A stretch of DNA of 64,000 nt. Source: Gambelia wislizenii. Lineage: Eukaryota > Chordata > Lepidosauria > Squamata > Crotaphytidae. Every line of letters begins with the position of its first letter. Position 1 is the stretch's first letter. Shown in pieces: positions 20,983 to 31,489 of this stretch. The position numbers and the translations under genes are program-made. The notes beneath the pieces were generated by a model. It saw nothing but the letters and a program-made list of their open reading frames with translations. It searched no databases and had not been told where the DNA came from. The stretch is taken from contig JAUMIR010000003.1 in assembly GCA_030847615.1 (NCBI GenBank), positions 192,023,149-192,087,148 on the forward strand, in the 5' to 3' direction.

Positions 20983-21379
20983 CAAATTCCATGTGATGGT
21001 GCCATGAAAGATAAAGTGGAATCATAGCACTACAACTGTGTAGTGAGAAAGGACCCCAGGTTAGTTGAAGCTTTGGGTTTTACTCCAAACTGTAACGGAG
21101 CTACTCAGGGTGAGCCTATCCTCAGAACCTTGGGAAGGTCCCTTAACATACATTAACCCACAGTGGATTTACTGCTTCTCCCAAGATAGACTGACAGGTA
21201 GCACTGGAGTCATTTCGTCACCACTATTATTTGCTTATTCTAGAATGTGCATGCAGTTTCTTCTTAGGCAACTTTTCTTATTTGGGGCAGGTGAAGCAAG
21301 CTCCTGTGTTACACTGTCAGTTGTTTCAGCAGCACAGATGAGAAGATCTCTTAGGATCTGTTTAAATGGTGAAAATAAT

Positions 21380-21975
21380 CCTCTTAGAATTTGCTAAAAT
21401 CCTACCTGTCCTAATGGGATTCCACACAATTCCACCAAGAAGGGAATCCAAATCTACCATAAACCCTGAGGAGACAGCCTTCAGGGCTTTCCCCAGTGTT
21501 TTTTAAAAACTCTGTGGAGAATGTGCATTAGTGATCGTTAGGACAGGCGATCAGATTTGTTTGCAAACCCCAGAAAAGTGGAAGTAGAAAGCTGATTGGC
21601 TGGACAGGAGCAGGAGGTGGGGCTTGCTCAGAAGGCAAGTGTCCCAGAACCGCCATCTTGGAATTTCACTTTAGTGAGTGAGCAATCATGCAATGAACAG
21701 CCTTTTTTTCTTTTTTAAAAATTAGGAGGAATATCCCACTATTCCATCTTCGCACCTTGCATATGTCTTTTTTTTTTTTAAACCATTCTTTGGCAATGAC
21801 TGGGAAAAATGAACATGCGAGTCACACCTGCCATCTTGAATCACAGGCATGCCCATTGGGACAGCAAAAGTGGATAGCCTCACATGCCTGCAATTTTGCC
21901 AAACACCATTAGGGCAAGGCGATCCTGCTTCAAATTTGTGTGAGTACACAACAATTCACATCCCCGCCCCTCGTA
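21380..21975 (+). repeat. Non-autonomous DNA element, GATTGGCTG family
   Basis: Shares with copies at 33.7 and 38.8 kb (and a reverse partial copy at 32.9 kb) the order AATGGTGAAAATAATCC, a GCTGATTGGCTG motif, a G-rich GGTGGGGCT, CCGCCATCTTGG, then GAGTGAGCAA, and finally the CCATCTTG..CAGGCATGC end. CCATCTTGG and GATTGGCTG give it a promoter-like look. No coding capacity; class uncertain. Confidence 0.55.
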
Positions 21976-22307
21976 TGGACAGGCCCTCAGTTTCAGCTTG
22001 AATCAGCTTCTCAGTTTTACTACCTGAGGTTTATTTCATCCAATTTCTACATTATTTGGTTGAAGTTCTCATGAAACTTTACATAGTTTTGTTCATTTTT
22101 TTTTCTAGTATGTATATTTTTCACCTGCATTTAGCTAGTATACACATTTTCTCAAGCAACCCACTCATATAATGTACTTGTAATACTATTTTCTTAATGT
22201 ACACATGTGGGAGCTGACTTTGAACTGATATACAAATACTATTTTTAATATATTGATTTTTGCATTCCTTTTGAATAGTGATTCATGTCTCCAATAAAAA
22301 GTCAATA

Positions 22308-22537
22308 GAGTTGTCCCTTCATATTTGCTGGGGTTTGGTTCCAGGACCCCCCGTGGATACCAAAATCCATGAATACTCAAGTCCCATTATATGCAATGGC
22401 ATAGCAAAATGGTGTCTCTTATGTAAGATGGCAAAATCAAGGCTTGCTTTTTGGATTATTATTTTTTAAAGGCTATTTTCAATCCGTGAATACTTAAATC
22501 CGTGAATACCAAATCCGTGGATACGGAGGGACAACTG
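22308..22537. mobile_element. Tigger-type mini-element
   Basis: Termini GAGTTGTCCCTTCATATTTG and CCGTGGATACGGAGGGACAACTG, flanked by TA at 22306-22307 and 22538-22539. The interior shares TACCAAAATCCATGAATACT and AAGTCCCATTATATGCAATGG with the copy at 11.9 kb. Sits between two direct copies of a 45-bp sequence (22256-22301 and 22610-22655). Confidence 0.85.
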
Positions 22538-22655
22538 TATATTAAAATATATCATAGGACACATTTTGCTCTGTCCTGCAATATGTGGATCAAAATAGAG
22601 GTATATTTTGATATTTGCATTCGTTTGTAATAGTGACGCATCTCTTCAATCAAAC

Positions 22656-23409
22656 AACGAAATATACCAGTATTTTAATCCACACATCGGAGGACCCAGC
22701 AAACTGTGGCCTACAGGCTGCATGTGCACCTGGGGTCCCCCACTGCATCTCCCAACCCTGGTCCTTTATGACTTCACTGCTCCCCACACCCTATTGGGTG
22801 GATGTCCAATCACAGTCTCTAGAGAGTACACTAACCATTTTTCCCTATTGCAACCCCCCCAAAAAACTTGTTTTAAGGCCATCTGGTCATTCTGGTTGTG
22901 AATATGTTGTGGGAGGAAAATAGGATTTAATAGCCATCTAGGGGACATTCAAACATATGCGGACTAGATTACAGCCTTATTGTGAGTCCTAATGAATTCA
23001 CTTGAGTATACTTCTAAGTAGAAAAGTATAGAATTCCATTCTAAAATCAATCCTTAAGTTACTAGCACAGACTTGTGGCAAGGTTGGGAATTGTATGGTC
23101 CTTCAGATGTTGTTGAACAACAACTCCCAGGAGTTGTTTACATGGCAAAAAAAAAAAAAAAACCCTTAAAGAATTTGCCCAGGTTCTTAATGGTCCTCAT
23201 GCATTTCAGGCCAAAGTTGCACTATTTAGAAGGAGGGGAGCAAAAACATTCTTGAAATGCACGATAACTGCTATTGCAATTTTTCCTGGTTTTTTTTTTT
23301 TTTTTAGCAGAAATAATACATTTGAAAAATGTGCATAATAGGATGTGTGTACACTAAATTTGCAAGAGGTCATGTATACAATCAATTTGCAAAAGGGCAA
23401 AATTGGCAG
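22656..23409. other. Unassigned, with mini-element fragment and poly-A/T runs
   Basis: About 23075-23140 (CAAGGTTGGGAATTGTATGG, CAGATGTTGTTGAACAACAACTCCCAGGAG) resembles a palindromic hAT-like mini-element. Poly-A near 23145 and poly-T near 23290. Nothing else recognised. Confidence 0.35.
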
Positions 23410-24221
23410 CGGCAAGAAGGAGGACTTTGCCGCACTGCCTGTGGGAAGGAAGGGGCACGGCCACCTTGCCACAGGGTCTTTGGGCCTTTGGCCCACCCAC
23501 CCCCACTGTGCCATGCACTCTAGCCATAGAGGAATGGCCTCTGGAATCTTGGGAGTGGCACAGCAGTGTTGTTTCTGTCATTGGGCCTCTGGCCACACAC
23601 CCCTTCTGTGCCATAGACTCTGGCCCTAGAGGCCTCGGGAGCGGTGTGGCTGAGTGAACCACTTCACCACTCCTGAGGCCTCTAGGGTCAGTGTCCATGG
23701 CACAGAGGGGGACACAGCTAAGGCCCAATGACAACAACAGCACTGTGCCATGCCTGAGGTTGTCGTTGGGCCTCAGCCATGCCCCCCTTCTACACCATGA
23801 ATTCTGGCCCTAGAGGCCTTGGGAGCAGCATGGCTGTGTGAACTGCTGTGCTGCTCCCAAGGCCTCTAGGTTCAGTGTCCGTAGTGTGGCGCAGCCAAGG
23901 CCCAATGACAACAAGAGTGCTGCGCCATGCCTGAGGCTGTCATTGGGCCTCGGCCATGTCCCCCTCTTCTGCATGCAGACTCTGGCCCTAGACGCCTTGG
24001 GAGGGGGGCGCTGTGTGAACCACTGTGACTCTCCTGAGTTCTCTATGGTCAGTGTCCACAGTGCGGGGTGTGTGTGTGCATGGCCAAGGCCCAACAAGAA
24101 CAACAGTGTTGCGCCATGCCTGAGGCAGTTGTTGAACCTTGGCAGCACCCCCTTATGCGCCATGGACTCTCACCCTAGAGGCCTTGGGAGCAGTGTGGCT
24201 GTGTGAACTGCAAAATTGCTA
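23410..24221. repeat. GC-rich tandem array of self-complementary units
   Basis: About four units of roughly 177-189 bp; TTGGGCCT anchors fall at 23581, 23766 and 23943, with a decayed one near 24132 and an extra partial unit near 23480. Each unit holds an inverted pair: GGCCCTAGAGGCCTTGGGAGC faces GCTCCC.AGGCCTCTAGGGTC around GTGTGAAC, so each can fold. Between hairpins runs a GGCCAAGGCCCAATGACAACAA segment. The open frames on both strands here follow from the symmetry and GC content. Confidence 0.75.
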
Positions 24222-24237
24222 CTTCTTCGCTACAACC
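24222..24237. repeat. Candidate target-site duplication, left copy
   Basis: CTTCTTCGCTACAACC, repeated exactly at 25263-25278, on either side of the rearranged LINE. The right copy overlaps a point where LINE coding could also read IFF, so part of the match may be microhomology. Confidence 0.5.
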
Positions 24238-24269
24238 CCTCCCTCTGGCTTTTCTTTGCAAACAAAGAT

Positions 24270-25127
24270 TCAGGAAGGACTCATCCCGTGCTTTCTGCAA
24301 GCACGCTGATGACTAAAAAGGCCAATCTGAGATAAACAAGTCCGCTTGCAGAAAGCACAGCAGAAGGTCTCCTTGGGTGATGTTTCTGGGTTGTGATCCT
24401 TTCTGCGTTGTCGTTTCTTTTCTAGACTTGTTCGGTGTGAGTTCTCAAATAAGGCTGCAGCATTCTGGATAGTGCGTCTCCATGCCTCCTGATGTGAGGC
24501 CAGGGCGGACCACTGTTGGTGATTAATTTGGCCGAGCCTGAGATGTTGTTTCAGGGAGTCTTTGTATCGCTTTTTTGGAGCACCCCTCTTACTTTGACCC
24601 GTGGCGAGTTCACTGTAGAGTACTATTTTTGGGAGGCGATGGTCCTCCATCCTAGAAATGTGTCCTGCCCAGCGCAGCTGTGTTCTCAATATCATGGCCT
24701 CAATGCTGGTGATCTCTGCTTGCTCAAGGACAGCAACATTCATCACATAATCATTTCAGTGTATATTTAGGACTGTGCATATACAGCACTGATGAAAGCG
24801 TTCGAGGCGTCGTAGGTGGTGGCGATAGGTGACCCATGTTTCAGATCCATAAAGGAGAATAGACAGTACAATGGCTCTATACACACTGATTTTTGTGCTT
24901 TGCCTCAGGTGTTTATTGCTCCAGACTCTTTTGTAAAGTCTTCCAAATGCCCTATATGCCTTTGCTAATCTGTGATCGATCTCTTTGTCAATCTTGGCAT
25001 CTGAGGAGATGATGCTTCCCAGGTGGCTGAACTGTTGAACGGACTTGATCACAGATTTGTTGATGGCAATGTGGGGATGGTGGTGTTCATCCTGTGGTGC
25101 AGGCTGGTAAAGAACTTCTGTTTTCAA
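24270..25127 (-). pseudogene. LINE ORF2 C-terminal region with C2H2 zinc finger
   Basis: Two reverse-strand frames join the same protein. The first (25127-24756) has KTEVLYQPAP, FSHLGSIISSDAKIDKEIDHR, ISVYRAIVLSILLYGSETW and RRLERFHQCC; a stop then intervenes. The second (24746-24270, 158 residues) has ILRTQLRWAGHISRMEDHRLPK, GAPKKRYKDSLKQHL, WRRTIQNAAALFEN and a CAFCKRTCLSQIGLFSHQRAC zinc finger (C-X2-C-X12-H-X4-C). The RT thumb and C-terminal end of a non-LTR retrotransposon. The catalytic YADD box is absent, so it is inactive. Confidence 0.8.
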
Positions 25128-25137
25128 ATTCCTTAAA

Positions 25138-25262
25138 ATGACTACCTTGCTACACGAGGGCCAGCGTGGTCAAGTCAGATATGGCAATGCTCTTTCAGAG
25201 CCCTTTCTAATAACTAATGGAGTAAAGCAAGGTTGTGTTCTTGCACCAACTTTATTTACAAT
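25138..25262 (+). pseudogene. Inverted reverse-transcriptase fragment of the same LINE
   Basis: In the forward frame LLHEGQRGQVRYGNALSEPF is followed by ITNGVKQGCVLAPTLFTIFF, the conserved RT block with G-V-K-Q-G-C. In an unrearranged LINE it would lie upstream of the 25127 frame on the same strand; here it is on the opposite strand ten bases away. It ends around 25262. Confidence 0.8.
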
Positions 25263-25524
25263 CTTCTTCGCTACAACCACTTTTGAAGAAGATTGTGGGA
25301 ACAAATGGCCACTGGTGCAAAAGACAGGTAAGGTGATATTTTTCCACACTTATTTTTCCCATGTAACTGACCTGCCTCACCAGTTTCCATCACTCTTGGC
25401 TATCTTAGCCTAACCTGCAGAAAACTTCAGTTGAGCAAGATCCAGAGAGTCATCCTAGAGTACCATATCCACAATAATCTTTTTCTTTTCTGCTTCACCA
25501 TAATTGAAAATTTCTGTCACAGCT

Positions 25525-25865
25525 TTTCCCCAACCTAGGACTTTACCAGATGTGGCAAAAACCATGTCATTAGGATGCAACAATAGCACAAAGGGCTGAA
25601 ATTATCAGGTGACATCATTGCTTACCCATTCCCGTTGCTTCATGCTGGCGTGAATGAGGCATCACTTTTTATTGACAGCTTAGCTCATCAATAAAAAGTG
25701 ACACCTCGTTCATGCCAGCATGACATAGCAGGAACAGCTAAGTGATGAGGGTGTTTGATAATTTTGCCTTTTGTGATATCATCATGTGCTAAATGATGGG
25801 GGGGGGGGTTGGCTGAGATTTGGCTGATCTGATAAAGTTCCTAGTGGTTTCCAGATGCTTTGGAC
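25525..25865. mobile_element. Palindromic non-autonomous DNA element
   Basis: A nested inverted repeat about 340 bp long. The ends CCTAGGACTTTACCAGATGTGGC and, reversed, CTAGGAACTTTATCAGAT match; inner arms GAAATTATCAGGTG / CAAACACCCTCATC and the core TCACTTTTTATTGA (25663-25676) with TCAATAAAAAGTGA (25687-25700) also pair. The CTAGGAACTTTATCAGATGTGGC terminus recurs at 57976 and, altered, at 59273. A poly-G run interrupts the right arm near 25800. No coding. Confidence 0.65.
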
Positions 25866-25989
25866 TATGGAGATTAAGTCAGGAACACAAAAAGCATTCC
25901 TGTCCCAAAATCTCCAGACATGTCTCTGTACCGGCACAATAACCTTCCCTATATCAGACTTACTTTCTCTTGCATCCAAAGGAAGCCGA

Positions 25990-26290
25990 TGAATGAACAG
26001 AGCTCTAACAGAGCTCCGTTCACTTCCTGGACTGAAATCCTACCTGTTCTGGTGAGAAGATGTGAGCACAGGAAATTCAAAAATAAAAATACACACAGAA
26101 AAAGTTCACAAAAGCACATACACAGGCTTAAAAAAAATAAGAAGTAACCTGGTGAGGGTATAAAAACGGGGGTAGCCTACCAGGTTCCCATGATCCCACC
26201 CAGAAGTGTTCTGGCAGGACTGTCCATTGACGCTGGAATAACGCCATAAGAATGGGGCACATTTTTGCACACAAAAAAATCTGGAACATA
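25990..26290 (+). repeat. Dispersed repeat, 'GAACACTTCC' family, copy 1
   Basis: Aligns with 58790-59170 and, reversed, 61310-61680. Shared order: CCGTTCACTTCCTGGA, TGTTCTGGTGAGAAG, AAATTCAAAAATAAAAAT, AAGTAACCTGGTGAGGG, the GAAGTGTTCTGGCAGGACT motif, GACGCTGGAATAACGCCATA, GGGGCACATTTTTGCACACA. Non-coding; probably the interior of a non-autonomous DNA element. Confidence 0.55.
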
Positions 26291-26667
26291 AACACTATGG
26301 GAGATCAATTTTTGACTCCTCCCCAACAATAAAAAAGAACTCACTCTTAACAGTAGCAGGATGCTTACAGAATGCTGGGGCACAATGTCTTCTGATAGGG
26401 AAACCCATTTGTGATCTCATGGCATTGTTATAACTCCATTATGATGCATCTGACAATCTCTAACATAGACTTCTTATAGCTAGATTGCCCAGCTTCTTGG
26501 TTCACTTTGGATATCTTTTTTTTTTTTGTCTCCTGTGAGGTGGAAGTGAGAGCAATCAGTAGAAAAGAATGGCAAACCTGAGAAGTTAGCACAGGTTAAG
26601 GGCAGCAGTGAACTAGAAACATACAGACACCTATCTGTGCATAAACACATACAATCACACATACTGA

Positions 26668-26998
26668 GGAGATTTTCAGACACGGAAAAATCGTCCCTTG
26701 CCGCGCGAGCAGCCTCCCGAAACTGCTGCGCGGCAAGGGTCTTTTTCGGACCGCGCTGTGCCTGTTGCGAAGCCGTCCGTGTCACTTCCGTGAAGCTTGG
26801 GACGGCTCCGCGTCATATTTCAATCACGGGCAGCCTCCGTGCTTGAAATATGACGCGGAGCCGTCCCAAGCTTCACGGAAGTGACACGGACGGCTTCGCA
26901 ACAGGCACAGCGCGGTCCGAAAAAGACCCTTGCCGCGCAGCAGTTTCGGGAGGCTGCTCGCGCGGCAAGGGACGATTTTTCCGTGTCTGAAAATCTCC
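26668..26998. mobile_element. Fresh 331-bp palindromic DNA element
   Basis: Terminal GGAGATTTTCAGACACGG pairs with CCGTGTCTGAAAATCTCC. The arms, about 26668-26827 and 26839-26998, are almost identical as inverted copies; I see a single mismatch near the centre (CAATCACGG against CAAGCACGG). GC-rich and CpG-rich, with a nested stem CCCTTGCCGCGC..GCGCGGCAAGGG in each arm. Flanks TGA on both sides (26665-26667, 26999-27001) could be a 3-bp target duplication. The short frames on each strand mirror one another and are not genes. Confidence 0.85.
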
Positions 26999-26999
26999 T

Positions 27000-27031
27000 G
27001 AGAGAGAGGAGAGAGAGGAGAGAGAGAAGCA
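27000..27031. repeat. GAGA-rich microsatellite
   Basis: GAGAGAGAGGAGAGAGAGGAGAG directly abuts the right end of the palindrome. Confidence 0.8.
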
Positions 27032-27414
27032 GTTTGTCTTATGAGTTTATTTCCTGTGAAGAAATGAATTCAATTTTAGTTTAAGTGTTTAAACTTTAAA
27101 AACACAATGTGTATCCATGCAAACATATGGGGACTAACAGCTCTGTAAGCAGCCAAATGCTGGATTTGGTCTGAGATGGGACTGATGTGGCAATTGAAGT
27201 AGACTCACCTCTGCGGCAAGCTAAAGAAAGCTGTAGCTAGAAATCTTCAGCTCCTCATATGACATGAAATATTAACAGTGGAATATTTAGTAGGGCTGTT
27301 GTAAGCCACTATGTTTTTCCTATAGGTATCTCTCCTGCATCATGGCTATCCTTCCTGCATCATGAGATCATAGGCAGTGTTGGCAATGGTACTGGCAGCA
27401 GATCTGTTGTTACC

Positions 27415-28402
27415 ATAGAATCATAGAATTGCAGAGTTGGAAGAGACCACGAGGGCCATCCAGTCCAACCCCCCTGCCATGCAGGAAATCTTGATCAAAG
27501 CATCCCCGACAGATGGCAATCCAGCCTCTGTTTAAAGACATCCAAGGAAGGAGACCCCACCACGCTCCGAGGGAGCGTGTTCCACTGCTGAAAAGCTTTT
27601 ACTGTCAAAAAGTTCCTCCTCATGTTGAGGTGGAATCTCTGTTCCTGGAGCTTGCATCCATTGCTCCGTGTTCCAGTCTCTGGAGCAGCAGAAAACAAGC
27701 CTGCTCCATCCTCAGCGTGACATCCCCTCAAATACTTAAACAGGGCTATCATATCGCCTCTTAACCGTCTTTTTTCCAGGCTAAACATACCCAGCTCCCT
27801 AAGTCTCTCCTCATAAGTCATCGTTTCCAGACCTTTCACCATTTTAGTTGCCCTTCTCTGGACACGTTCCAATTTGTCAATATCCTTTTTGAATTGTGGT
27901 GCCCAGAACTGGACACAGTATTCTAAGTGAGGTCTGACCAAGGCAGAATAGAGTGGCACTATTACTTCCCTTGATCTAGACACTATACTTCTATTGATAC
28001 AGCCCAAAATCGCATTGGCCTTTTTAGCTGCCGCATCACACTGTTGGCTCATGTTCAACTTGTGGTCTACTAGGACTCCTAGATCCCTTTCTCACGTAGT
28101 CTCATTCAGCCAGGTCTCTCCCATCCTATATCTATGCATTTCATTTTTCCGCCCTAAATGCAGTACTTTACATTTCTCCGTATTGAATTTCATTTTGTTA
28201 GCTTTGGCCCAGCTCTCCAGTCTATCCAGGTCATTCTGAATTTTGATCCTGTCCTCTAGCGTATTAGCTACTCCTCCTAATTTGGTGTCATCTGCAAATT
28301 TGATAAGTATGCCCCTAATTCCCTCATCCAAATCATTGATAAAGATGTTGAATAGCACTGGGCCCAGGACAGAACCCTGTGGCACCATTTTAACATTCAA
28401 TC
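27415..28402 (-). mobile_element. CR1 LINE, 5'-truncated, well preserved
   Basis: Reverse-strand CR1 ending in the CATAGAATCATAGAATTGCAGAG complement, the standard CR1 3' tail. It holds about 1 kb of ORF2 and is the best preserved CR1 in this window. Its 5' end meets an older CR1 piece at about 28403. Confidence 0.93.
27495..28400 (-). pseudogene. CR1 ORF2 C-terminal half with RT core
   Basis: Two reverse frames. 28400-28092 holds GSVLGPVLFNIFINDLDEGI and the catalytic ...KFADDTKLGGV block (F/Y-A-D-D), then LDRLESWAKANKMKFNTEKCKVLHLG. After a stop at about 28092 the protein continues in 28058-27495 (187 residues): [82 protein letters not shown] and DCHLSGML at the end. The first half of the RT and all of the endonuclease are missing. 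One lesion separates the two frames. Confidence 0.9.
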
Positions 28403-28690
28403 AAAACCTACCTTCTTTAACTTAAAACCATTGAACCTGGTCCCTGGGGCAACACAGAACTAACGTGCACCCTCCTCTCTGTGAAAGCCCTTTAGATATT
28501 TAAAGAGTGCAATCATGTCATCCCTCAGCCTTCTCTTCACCAGGCTGAACATGCCCAACTCTCTTGCCACTATCATGCTAAAAAAAGCATTCCAATTTAT
28601 TCCCCACCCCGTTGGATTTCTTCCTGGCAGTAAGCAGTTGGAAAGCACAAGAGAACTGTTCATTTTGGTTTGTTTTTGAAAAGGAGTCAT
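28403..28690 (-). mobile_element. Older CR1 fragment
   Basis: Reverse frame 28690-28460 contains [35 protein letters not shown], the CR1 C-terminal block in a different subfamily form (LVKRRLRDD instead of LEKRRLRGD). The piece abuts the younger CR1 copy. Upstream residues do not look like CR1. Confidence 0.75.
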
Positions 28691-30465
28691 TAAAATTTAC
28701 AGAATTCTTCAAATCTTGGATGGGAAGAACTTGAGATGTTTAAAAAAATGTGGGAGAAAATGGTACTGACAGATTTCCCAATCCCTATCAGCAATTCAGT
28801 AAGTGCAAAGAATTCATAAGAAAAGCCCCAAAGCCAAAATTCTATGCTTCTAATATGGCATTCTACTTGTGGCATTCTACATGACTTGGGGATAATGGAG
28901 ATGGGGACAAGGAGGAGGTACAGGCTATCTCTCTACTCTTCCAAATGTTCCAATTACAAATGACTTTCTAAAGAGATTACAAATCAAAATCTAAAACTAC
29001 ACTGTATTCATAAAGTCATGCCAGCTATACAGATGGCTGAGATAATCCCCAAAACAATTTCCACAGAACATTATCTTACTGTAGAGTTTGAGGGTGGAAT
29101 GGAGGTTTTATAGTCCTGGTCAAAGAATAGTAAAATGGATCCAGTATTTCCTACTTTCACTCATTGATATTCTGAAAGCTTACTCCTCATTAGGCAATGA
29201 CATGTAAAGCTGGGAAATGAAATATGAACATAATTAAAGGGTCAGCCTGTAAATACCATTCTTACTTTTGCTACTAAATAAAAACAATGTGTATAATAGC
29301 CAACATTTTTCCCTATCAAGATATGTGTTCCCTCAAAAGCTACACTAAGACCTTCAGTGAAATGCAGTTAATTAAGTGGGTAAGACATTGACTACGGTTT
29401 CCATAGTGTGTTAGGTCAATGACTGGGGACTGGAATGTTTTGAGCTATTCTGGAAGCAATTTGAAGCCAAAAGAAAAATAAGAAAGTCAAATCTGTGGGA
29501 TGGTGTGGGGAGATCATGCATTGAACAAATGTCATTGTTTAGAGCTATGTTTCTCACATGCAGAGCTTACAGTCTGCATATTCCTTATTATACAGAGTGA
29601 AAGCATAGAATAAAACAGTAACATTTTCCATCAGACCTAAGCATACATACTCCTTAGCACACCAGCAATTTCAAATGACCCTTCTATTTCTTGGTAACAA
29701 ATAAACAGTACCAATGGCAACAGCAGAGCTTTTATTCTTCACACTCCACAATGGAGTAGAGGCAGAAAGGGAAGAAACTGTGGGGCTGTCAGCTAGTTCA
29801 CCGAGAAGGGCTCCTGTGCCTTAAACAGTAGCTCAGCAGACAGTACAGCGACCAATTATAGCAGCTCCATACTAGGAACATCTTTGGTCATGCATCTTGA
29901 AAAGATAAAGAGCCTGCCTGGAGCAAATATTATTGATTAAGATGTTTCTATTCTGCTTTGCATGTCACTAGCCATCTAAACTGGAATAGCCAGTGGGATA
30001 CAAAAAAGGAGCAACTCAGACAATATGTAAAAAAATGACTTCTTGGAACAGCAGCCAATGAAAATATGTGGAGCTTGATGTGGTCATGGGAATGGAAGGG
30101 CTTTGGGACAGGCTTTGCGTTGTGGCCACATCTCTTTATAATACAGCACACTAGATGTGTCCATAAATTTCTCTGATGTCATAATTAAATATTTTGTATA
30201 GGGTTCCCACCTCCTGTTGTCTGTATTGTCTTTTCAATATTCTTTTAATACCATTCCAGCAATAATAATAGTATTGTTCAGAATCACCCCAAATGTATGT
30301 GCCCTGTTATGCCAGAGCTTAGATCAAATGGAAAGCTCTTGGTGAGAGAAACAGGATACAAAAGCCACAGATGGAGCAGGGTTCTTCATGCCTCACTATG
30401 TCTTCGTTTTTCTAGTCAAATCAGATCTTGCCCCCCCTCTCTCAATTTGATTGGATAGTTCTATG
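28691..30465. other. Unassigned AT-rich sequence
   Basis: No recognised gene or element in about 1.8 kb. Frames are below 70 residues. Confidence 0.35.
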
Positions 30466-30979
30466 TGTTTAAACTGTCATCATAGTAGATCTATGCCAAT
30501 GTAAGACTTGGGCCATGAGAACTACCCATGATGGTATCTCCATTGATGCCCCCTTGTCATGGGAGAGAGGCTTACATACCCTAATGAAGTTTTGAGCTAT
30601 GCTGGCAGTGGCATAATATCCACCGGTAGGGTCTCCCATGGCAGACAGGTCAAAACCGAAGGGTCTGACAAAGAGCATTAAAGGGCAGGATGGGCTCTCT
30701 AGCCTTATGGCAACCACCCTAGGAGAAGGAAAACTCTAATCCCAAACCCGGTCAGATGTGCTCATTCAACCCTGTAAAGTCAACCATCTAAGAGAAGGAA
30801 ACTCTAACCAAACCTAAGACCCGAGGACCTCGCTGCTACCGTCCATGCTTGCAAGGCCACAGCAGATGAACCTTTGGTTTAAAGGGTGAGGCCACTTCTG
30901 TGCACGCTGCGCTCCACCAGAAAAATCCATTGCACAGGCTTGAATTCATCAGTGCTGTATACGCACGATCCTAAATATA

Positions 30980-31430
30980 CACTGGACTGACTATGTGACG
31001 AATGTTGCTGTCCTTGAGCAAGCAGGGATCACCAGCATTGAGGCCATGATATTGAGAACATGGCTGCGCTGGGCAGGGCACATTTCTAGGATGGAGGAAC
31101 ATCACCTCTCAAAAATAGTACTCTACGGTGAACCTGCCACAGGTCAGCATAAGAGGGGTGCTCCAAAAAAACAATACAAGGACTCCCTGAAACAACATCT
31201 CAGCTCAGCCAAATTGATCACCAACAGTGGTCCACCCTGGCCTCACATCGGGAGGCATGGAGACACACTATCCACAATGCTGCAGCCTTATTTGAGAACT
31301 CACGCCGAACAAGTCTTGAAGAGAAACAACACAGAAAGGATCACAACTGGAAACATCACCCAAGGAGACCTTCTGCTGTGCTTTCTGCAACCGGACTTGT
31401 TTATCTTGGATTGGCCTTTTTAGTTATCAC
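30980..31430 (+). pseudogene. LINE ORF2 C-terminal end
   Basis: Forward frame 30995-31423: MTNVAVLEQAGITSIEAMI, LRTWLRWAGHISRMEEHHLSK, GAPKKQYKDSLKQHL, then a frame slip after 'SSAKLITNSG' that loses the zinc finger; in the other frame CFLQPD / LFILDW shows where the finger should be. About 80 residues shorter than the intact end at 24.3 kb. Nonfunctional. Confidence 0.8.
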
Positions 31431-31489
31431 TGCGCTTGCAGAAAGCGCGGGATGAGTCCTTCCTGAATCTTCGTTTGTGAAGAAAGGCC

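Larger units (their letters stand above)
24238..25278 (-). mobile_element. Zinc-finger LINE copy with inverted 5' part
   Basis: The 3' section (24238-25127) lies on the reverse strand and a short, more upstream RT section (25138-25262) lies on the forward strand. This is the arrangement left by twin-primed reverse transcription. The reverse 3' end CTTCGTTT-like / GAAAAGCCAGAG matches the ends of the copies at 31.5 and 34.8 kb. A 16-bp repeat flanks the whole. The LINE clade is not certain; the C-terminal zinc finger is distinctive. Confidence 0.75.

Noticed and set aside
23354..24206. Several 94-129 residue frames on both strands
   Set aside because: They lie in a GC-rich tandem/palindromic array with few stops by composition; no domain and no consistent frame between units.
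26480..27084. Matching frames on opposite strands beginning MTRTASQQAQRGPKKTL
   Set aside because: They are the same sequence read from the two arms of the palindrome; symmetry explains both.
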